Of a stretch of 20,243 nt of DNA, positions 15,695 through 20,243 are shown one piece after another (the stretch's first letter is position 1; every line of letters begins with the position of its first letter). Origin of the DNA: an uncultured Bulleidia sp. (lineage in GTDB: Bacteria; Bacillota_I; Bacilli_A; Erysipelotrichales; Erysipelotrichaceae); assembly GCA_934754415.1 (NCBI GenBank), contig CAKVIS010000034.1, positions 1-20,243 on the forward strand. Direction: 5' to 3'. The notes under the pieces are model-generated. The model was not told the origin of the DNA. It saw nothing but the letters and a program-made list of their open reading frames with translations, and made no database searches. The translations under genes were made by a program, and so were the position numbers.

Positions 15695-15749
15695 AATTTC
15701 TGCCAAGCGCACTGTGCTAACTTTTTGTTGTCCTTATCAGCGCTCACTT

Positions 15750-15778
15750 ATAATACTAAACCCCCTATAATAATGCAA
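15750..15778 (-). promoter_or_regulatory. Promoter of the tRNA operon
   Basis: On the minus strand, -35 TTGCAT (15773-15778) and -10 TATTAT (15750-15755) are separated by exactly 17 bases. Transcription would start near 15743, about 48 bases before the tRNA-Ser 5' end. That leaves a leader to be removed by processing. The adjoining A/T tracts support strong expression. Confidence 0.85.
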
Positions 15779-15780
15779 GT

Positions 15781-15807
15781 ACTTTTTTAAAATATTTTTA
15801 AAAAAGT
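15781..15807 (-). promoter_or_regulatory. A/T-tract palindrome at the UP-element position of the tRNA promoter
   Basis: A perfect 12-bp inverted repeat of almost only A and T (arms 15781-15792 and 15796-15807, 3-base centre) begins 3 bases upstream of the -35 hexamer. The position and the phased A and T tracts are those of an UP element contacted by the RNA polymerase alpha subunit at stable-RNA promoters. Read on the plus strand it also precedes a T run (15807-15813), so a weak terminator is an alternative. Confidence 0.55.
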
Positions 15808-16048
15808 TTTTTCTTCTGAAGTGAAAGGTTAAATTCCACTTCTAAGACCCTTTAACAATAAGTATTTACAATGTCTGCTTAACGGAAGAATACTTCCTGT
15901 GATATTGTTCTTTTCACTGATGTTGCTCAGCAATGATTGTAACTTCATGAGTAACTTATAAATTTCATAGTATCTTTTCTTTCTGTATTGCTATTTTAAA
16001 ATACTAACAGTAAGTGTAAATACATTTTGTCAAAAGGAGTGAAAGGTT
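15808..16048. other. Gene-free spacer between the tRNA operon and the GNAT gene
   Basis: I find no convincing gene or RNA in this stretch. It is A/T-rich and holds short palindromes: GGAAG-AATA-CTTCC (15886-15899), TTGCT-C-AGCAA (15923-15933) and TATTTTAAAATA (15992-16003). A TTGTAA followed after 16 bases by TAAATT (around 15937-15965) is a weak promoter candidate for the GNAT gene, as is the segment just before its AAGGAGTG ribosome site. None is strong enough to list separately. Confidence 0.4.
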
Positions 16049-16552
16049 ATGTTGAAATTGGTGATTCCTGAACAGAAACATGAAATGGCAGTTATGGAGT
16101 TTCGCAAAGAGTTTCTTCAGGCAAAAGAAAGAGTGAGTGGTGGCGCCGGATTAGAACAGGCAGAGAATTATCAGGACTGGCTGGATCATAAATGTCTTCC
16201 TCACTACGGTTTGGTGGACGAGGCTGTTTTTCTTGCGTTTGACAGTGATGAAAATCTGGTTGGTATTTCTGATATACGTCTGGGAACCAATGATTTCATA
16301 AGGAATTTTGCAGGACAAATCGGATACAGTGTTCGTCCTTCGCAAAGAAGAAAAGGGTATGCTTCTGAAATTCTCAGACTTACATTGATGAAAGCTGCGG
16401 AATATGGTTTTTCAGAATTGCTGATTACCTGCAATGCTCCAAATATTGCCTCTGCTAAAGTTATAGAAAAGAACGGTGGAATTCTGGAAAGCATAATTCC
16501 TCATCCTGGATTTCCGGATGTAAGACGGTATCGTATCAGTGTGAAAGAATAA
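16049..16552 (+). CDS. GNAT-family N-acetyltransferase
   Basis: This 167-residue acetyl-CoA-dependent transferase has the GNAT core. A beta-4 strand (QIGYSVRPS, around 91-99) leads into the acetyl-CoA pyrophosphate loop QRRKGYA (100-106) and the following helix (SEILRLTLMKAAEYG). Motif B follows, with LLITCNAPNIASAKVIEKNGG (about 123-143). The N-terminal 60 residues, with VMEFRKEFLQ, resemble the predicted acetyltransferases of the COG3981 type, whose substrates are unknown. It may acetylate a small molecule or a ribosomal-protein N-terminus; I cannot choose. The ATG at 16049 has an AAGGAGTG site 8 bases upstream. It is a single-gene unit convergent with the MerR gene, with no clear terminator in the 56-base gap. 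Confidence 0.9.
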   Translation: MLKLVIPEQKHEMAVMEFRKEFLQAKERVSGGAGLEQAENYQDWLDHKCLPHYGLVDEAVFLAFDSDENLVGISDIRLGTNDFIRNFAGQIGYSVRPSQRRKGYASEILRLTLMKAAEYGFSELLITCNAPNIASAKVIEKNGGILESIIPHPGFPDVRRYRISVKE

Positions 16553-16608
16553 CCGCAGGATTTGAGTGTTACATGTGCTGCTATTGTATAAAGTGTATAT
16601 ATTCTGCT

Positions 16609-17433
16609 TTAAAACTGCGTTAAAGGGTCAATAACAGGGTTCTTTTCATAACATGCACGGATTCTGAAATCAAACATAGGATGACCGTTTTCATAACGTA
16701 TTCTTGCAAGATATCCTGTGGTATCGCTGATAAATGTGAAGTGATGCTTTTTAGCTAAGGACATCATTGGTTTCAAATCCAGTATATTGATATTGGTGAA
16801 AGAAGATAATGTCAAACTTTGACATATCTGCTTTCCGTTAGGTACCAGTACATAATCAACAGGCAAAGTTTCTGCGTGTATATCATAATTATCCAGCATA
16901 TATTTATAAGTGCCTATGCCTACTTCAATAGGGATGACTTTGTCTTCTATTGGACCGTTTAAGATGTCTTTAGATATAAAGATGGGATTTGTGGTGTTGA
17001 GATAGAAGGAAGGAATGTTTTGCTGAGGGAAATAAGAGGAGTTGGAATAGAAATCATATTTATCATCTACAGACTGAATGATGGAAGCACTGTTGCCCTG
17101 TAAATGCATTACTTCAGAAATATGCCTTTTTTCTCCGGTGATACTTTTCAATACATTCATTAATGACTCTATTTTCTGCATGAGTTCAATTTCTTTATGA
17201 CTTAATGTCTGTAAAAGATCCTGATAGGAGGAAGCTTCATATTCCTGTATTTCTTCAATAGAAAAATTATATTCTCTGAGTTTTCTGAGGTAGACAAGAG
17301 AAACGAAATCCTGTGTGGAATAGTCATAATACCCGTTTTCTAATTTTTTTGGATGCAGTAACCCCATATTGCGATACATACGTATTGTTTCAGGGTGAAT
17401 GAAAGTGATTTTGGAAAGCTCGTTTATTTTCAT
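16609..17433 (-). CDS. MerR-family transcriptional regulator with a large effector domain
   Basis: The 274-residue protein begins with a MerR winged helix-turn-helix (1-70: MKINELSKITFIHPETIRMYRNMGLL, then the GYYDYS wing). A coiled-coil dimerisation helix (about 75-103) and a C-terminal domain of about 165 residues follow. The C-terminal domain lacks the clustered cysteines of metal-sensing members and is large enough to bind an organic ligand; I do not recognise its family with certainty. The ATG (17431-17433) has AGAGGA 7 bases upstream. The gene is divergent from the flavinylated reductase gene, whose promoter carries a MerR-type dyad in a long spacer, so it is the likely activator of that gene. 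The sensed molecule may be the reductase substrate, as inference. Its own promoter is not clear. Confidence 0.9.
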   Translation of the reverse strand: MKINELSKITFIHPETIRMYRNMGLLHPKKLENGYYDYSTQDFVSLVYLRKLREYNFSIEEIQEYEASSYQDLLQTLSHKEIELMQKIESLMNVLKSITGEKRHISEVMHLQGNSASIIQSVDDKYDFYSNSSYFPQQNIPSFYLNTTNPIFISKDILNGPIEDKVIPIEVGIGTYKYMLDNYDIHAETLPVDYVLVPNGKQICQSLTLSSFTNINILDLKPMMSLAKKHHFTFISDTTGYLARIRYENGHPMFDFRIRACYEKNPVIDPLTQF

Positions 17434-17484
17434 AGTTGTTTCCTCTTTTTTTTCTCTTTTTAACTATTTTTTATAGAAAAAGCA

Positions 17485-17521
17485 TTGACTCTGTATCCAC
17501 TACAGGGTTTAAAAATATAAT
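17485..17521 (+). promoter_or_regulatory. MerR-type promoter and operator of the reductase gene
   Basis: A -35 TTGACT (17485-17490) is followed by an inverted repeat ACTCTGTA-TCCAC-TACAGGGT (17488-17508, one mismatch between arms). An A/T-rich -10 region follows: TAAAAA at 17510-17515 gives a 19-base spacer, and TATAAT at 17516-17521 gives 25. A dyad centred in an over-long spacer is the hallmark of MerR-activated promoters, and the TTGACTCTG...AGGGT layout resembles that of zinc- and drug-responsive members. The divergent MerR gene is the likely regulator. Confidence 0.8.
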
Positions 17522-17568
17522 ATAAATTTGTGAATTATTTTGCAAGTTTTTTTGGAGGGAAAATAAAT

Positions 17569-20136
17569 ATGGCTAGAAATGTTGGCTACAAGTCTGCTGT
17601 TACTGGATTATTCGTAACAGCCCTTGCCCTCGGAACACTGCCGGGATGCTCTAAGAAGGATTCCGGTCAGACTCTCACAGGTACATCTCATAATGGTAAA
17701 ATGGGGGATGTTACTGTTGAAGTAGAGTATTCCGATGGACAGATCAAATCTGTAACTGTTACAGATCAGAATGAAACACCTGGTATTGCTGATCCTGCAC
17801 TGGAACAGATTCCTCAGGCAATCGTTGATGCAAACACACCAAATGTTGATGCGGTTTCCGGAGCTACTGTTACTTCCGATGCAATCATGGAAGCAGTTAC
17901 CGAAGCTTTGAAGTCTGGTGGTGTTGACGTAGATGCTTTAGGCAGTGCAAAACCACATGAAAATGTTCCAGTTACTTACACAGCTGGTACATACACAGGT
18001 AAGGCTGAAGGCTACAATGGTCCTGTATCTCTGGATGTTACATTTACTGAAGACGGTATTTCCGATATTCAGGTAAAGGAATCCAAGGAAACAGACCGTG
18101 TAGGTACTCCTGCTTACGAAATTATGTTTGAAGATGCCAAGGCTGCTAATGGTTCCGGTGTAGATACAGTTTCCGGTGCAACATTCACATCCAAGGCAAT
18201 TAAAGACGCATTAAATGATGCGGCTGAACAGGCTAAGGCAAGTGATCTTGACGGATTCAAGACAAATACTGTGATTCATACAGCAGGTGATCCAATTGAA
18301 GAAACTTATGATGTAGTAGTTGTTGGTGCTGGTGGTGCTGGTATGGGTACTGCTGCGCAGGCTGCTCAGAATGGTGACAGTGTTGTTGTATTAGAAGAAA
18401 ATGCTGAAGTTGGTGGTAATACACTGGTATCCGGTGGTCAGTTCCAGGCTGTTATGAACTACCTGGTTTGGGACGCAAATGATCCTGAAGCTACTACAGC
18501 TGTATGGGATTATGATGGAAAAGAATACAACAAGGTAAAGGCTGCACAGGGGCAGCTGGAAACTTTAAAGACAATTCTGAACTGGAATGAAGAACCATTC
18601 GATGAAGACTACTTCAAAGATAAGGAATATGTTCCTGGTGAAATCAGTGAAATTTCCAAAGCCGGTGTTCATGCAGAATATCTTGATACATTAAAGGCTC
18701 TTAAGAAGGAAATTCAGGCATATGTAGATTATGCTGATCCAAAGATTGCTGCTGGTGCTAAAGAAACAGATCTGACTTTATTCTCTACTGTAAACTTACA
18801 TATTTTCCAGACATATTATGGTGGATTAAGACAGTCCAACGATAAGTCTTCCTGGATTTATGGTGATTATGATCTTGTAAAACAGTTCTGTGAAGAAGGT
18901 ACAGATTTAAAGACATGGCTGGAAGATCAGGGTGCCAAGTTCAATGATAACTTAGCTATTACATTGATTGGTGCTTTATGGTACAGAGAAAACGTTAACC
19001 TGGGCTGTGATATTGATGGCGATGGTGAACTGGATGGAAGAGGTAACTGGGGTACATATTTTGCTACAACAGAAAATACTGTTTTAAAGACATCCAAGAC
19101 AGCTTCTGACAACAAGATTCTCACAAGAGTAAAAGCTGAAAATCTGATCATTGAAGATGGTAAGGTTACAGGTGTTACAGGTAAGATGTATGATGGTACA
19201 GAAGTTACAATGCATGCCAATAAAGGTGTTGTATTAGCTACAGGTGGTTATGCTGCCAATATCGAAGAAGTTATGGATTCCAATGAATACTGGGATTCCT
19301 CTTACATCACAAAGACAACACAGACAACTAACAGATCTTCTTTAGTTGGTGATGGTATTGAAATGGCTAAGGAAGCTGATGCAGATACAGTTGGTATGGG
19401 CTATACACAGATGATGCCTATCTCCTGGGTAGACAATGGTGACCTTGCTTTCGGTAATGGTTTATATGGTGTATATATCAATCCTACAACAGGTAAGCGT
19501 TTCGTTGACGAATCTGCTGAACGTGACGTTCTGTCCTTAGGTGAATTCCAGAATGGTATTTCTGCTGAAGGTGCTCAGGGTGTATTCCTTGAATTCACAA
19601 ATGCAGATACAGCTATCACATACCCATATCCATATGACAAGTATGAAGGCACAAAGGCTGTAGAAATTTCTCATGATGATGTAGAAGGCAGAGTATACTA
19701 TGTATCCAGTGCTGAAGAAATGCAGAAAGTATTGGATAAATATGGCATGGAAGCTAAGCCTGAAGATATTTACAGTACAATTGAAGCCTATGATAAGGAC
19801 ATCCTTGCAGGTAAACAGCCAAGTGATGGTGTAGCTAAGGGTCAGTCCACTGTTACAGTTGGTACAGTAGATGACAATGGCAACTACACATTAGAAGGCA
19901 CATTACTGCGTATCCGTGTTATGGCTCCATCTACTCACCATACAATGGGTGGTATCAAAGTAGATACAGATCGTCATGTACTGGATTCTAAGGGTAATGT
20001 CATCGAAGGCTTATATGCTGCAGGTGAAGTTACTGGTGGTATCCACGGTGGTAACAGATTAGGTGGTAATGCTATCGTTGAAATCTTCGTTTCCGGTAGA
20101 ACAGCTGCTAACGCTATTGACGCTGACAACAAATAA
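17569..20136 (+). CDS. Extracellular flavinylated lipoprotein reductase (fumarate/urocanate-reductase-like)
   Basis: This 855-residue exported reductase probably passes electrons from the membrane to a soluble unsaturated carboxylate. A lipoprotein signal ends in LPGC (Cys27). Two FMN_bind domains follow (about 35-115 and 135-220). Each has the ApbE flavinylation motif: DAVSGAT with Thr100 and DTVSGAT with Thr205. The FAD domain begins with GAGGAG (253-258) and ends with HHTMGG (His790) and HGGNRLGGNA (Arg830), the carboxylate-binding pair of flavocytochrome c fumarate reductase. Arg652 (SAERD) matches the catalytic proton donor. The QxHPT motif is instead QMMPI (614-618), so the substrate may not be fumarate. 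I start at ATG 17569, 9 bases after GGAGGG, rather than at a GTG at 17530 next to the promoter. Uniform codon choice (GGT, ACA, GCT) suggests high expression. Confidence 0.93.
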   Translation: MARNVGYKSAVTGLFVTALALGTLPGCSKKDSGQTLTGTSHNGKMGDVTVEVEYSDGQIKSVTVTDQNETPGIADPALEQIPQAIVDANTPNVDAVSGATVTSDAIMEAVTEALKSGGVDVDALGSAKPHENVPVTYTAGTYTGKAEGYNGPVSLDVTFTEDGISDIQVKESKETDRVGTPAYEIMFEDAKAANGSGVDTVSGATFTSKAIKDALNDAAEQAKASDLDGFKTNTVIHTAGDPIEETYDVVVVGAGGAGMGTAAQAAQNGDSVVVLEENAEVGGNTLVSGGQFQAVMNYLVWDANDPEATTAVWDYDGKEYNKVKAAQGQLETLKTILNWNEEPFDEDYFKDKEYVPGEISEISKAGVHAEYLDTLKALKKEIQAYVDYADPKIAAGAKETDLTLFSTVNLHIFQTYYGGLRQSNDKSSWIYGDYDLVKQFCEEGTDLKTWLEDQGAKFNDNLAITLIGALWYRENVNLGCDIDGDGELDGRGNWGTYFATTENTVLKTSKTASDNKILTRVKAENLIIEDGKVTGVTGKMYDGTEVTMHANKGVVLATGGYAANIEEVMDSNEYWDSSYITKTTQTTNRSSLVGDGIEMAKEADADTVGMGYTQMMPISWVDNGDLAFGNGLYGVYINPTTGKRFVDESAERDVLSLGEFQNGISAEGAQGVFLEFTNADTAITYPYPYDKYEGTKAVEISHDDVEGRVYYVSSAEEMQKVLDKYGMEAKPEDIYSTIEAYDKDILAGKQPSDGVAKGQSTVTVGTVDDNGNYTLEGTLLRIRVMAPSTHHTMGGIKVDTDRHVLDSKGNVIEGLYAAGEVTGGIHGGNRLGGNAIVEIFVSGRTAANAIDADNK

Positions 20137-20164
20137 AACGTAAGAAAAGAAGTATCTTCTCGTG

Positions 20165-20194
20165 TTGTAAAGTGATCTCCTTGTCAAGTACAAT
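20165..20194 (+). promoter_or_regulatory. Possible promoter for a gene beyond the right edge
   Basis: TTGTAA (20165-20170) and TACAAT (20189-20194) are separated by 18 bases, and an AGAGGTG-like ribosome site appears near 20228. No start codon is reached inside the window. The 107 bases after the reductase gene contain no convincing terminator, only a weak AGAAG-TAT-CTTCT stem near 20147-20159. Confidence 0.4.
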
Positions 20195-20243
20195 AGGCTG
20201 ACAGTTTCAGAGATTAAAAAATTAACAGAGGTGCTTCATCACA

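Noticed and set aside
15808..16048. Possible small RNA or small gene in the spacer before the GNAT gene
   Set aside because: Only short palindromes and tiny open frames are present. No promoter and terminator pair defines a transcript.
17530..17571. GTG at 17530 as the reductase start, adding 13 residues
   Set aside because: It lies at or just after the expected transcription start and has no ribosome site. The ATG at 17569 has GGAGGG at proper distance and begins a clean lipoprotein signal.
1..20243. CRISPR arrays, insertion sequences, prophage or toxin-antitoxin systems
   Set aside because: No regularly spaced repeats, transposase motifs, terminal inverted repeats flanking genes, or phage-type proteins were seen. 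The genes are housekeeping or metabolic in type.

Overview
The window looks like chromosome from a low-GC Gram-positive anaerobe (Bacillota). A gut Erysipelotrichia-type organism is my best guess. The basis is A/T-rich codon choice, strong AGGAGG-type ribosome sites, the cdaA-cdaR pair, azlCD, and an extracellular flavinylated lipoprotein reductase of a kind abundant in that group. Taxonomy is inferred, not shown. All genes read in the standard bacterial code, and no insertion sequence, phage gene or CRISPR array is visible.

Region 1 (1-4347), minus strand: a peptide-catabolism block. pepT (tripeptidase) leads into a cytosolic serine carboxypeptidase (S10), which ends at a terminator. An M28 zinc aminopeptidase-type gene then follows from its own promoter. 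None of the three has a signal peptide, so they probably finish the breakdown of imported peptides. Region 2 (4348-6343), plus strand: a Cof-like HAD phosphatase diverges from pepT across two interleaved promoters. It is followed by azlC-azlD, a branched-chain amino-acid exporter that could relieve an excess produced by the peptidases.

Region 3 (6395-9246): cdaA (cyclic di-AMP synthase, with an unusually long disordered C-terminal tail) and cdaR (its YbbR-repeat membrane partner). A terminator closes the unit, and glmM, the usual third gene, is absent. Region 4 (9336-15378): a tightly packed six-gene operon. It encodes a response regulator, a histidine kinase, an alpha/beta hydrolase, a MurF-type ligase with an N-terminal membrane domain, a glycerophosphodiester phosphodiesterase and a lysophospholipase-like hydrolase. 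The content suggests a sensory system linked to cell-wall synthesis and turnover of membrane-lipid head groups.

Region 5 (15411-15807), minus strand: a tRNA operon Ser(GCU)-Asp(GUC)-Gly(GCC) with a strong promoter, an A/T-tract upstream element and a terminator. Region 6 (16049-20243): a GNAT acetyltransferase, then a MerR-family regulator divergent from a large lipoprotein reductase. The reductase has two covalent-FMN domains and a flavocytochrome-c/fumarate-reductase-like FAD domain. A MerR-type dyad lies in the stretched spacer of the reductase promoter. The fumarate-specific distal carboxylate clamp appears to be lost, so the reductase probably uses another unsaturated carboxylate as a respiratory electron acceptor, perhaps sensed by the MerR protein.
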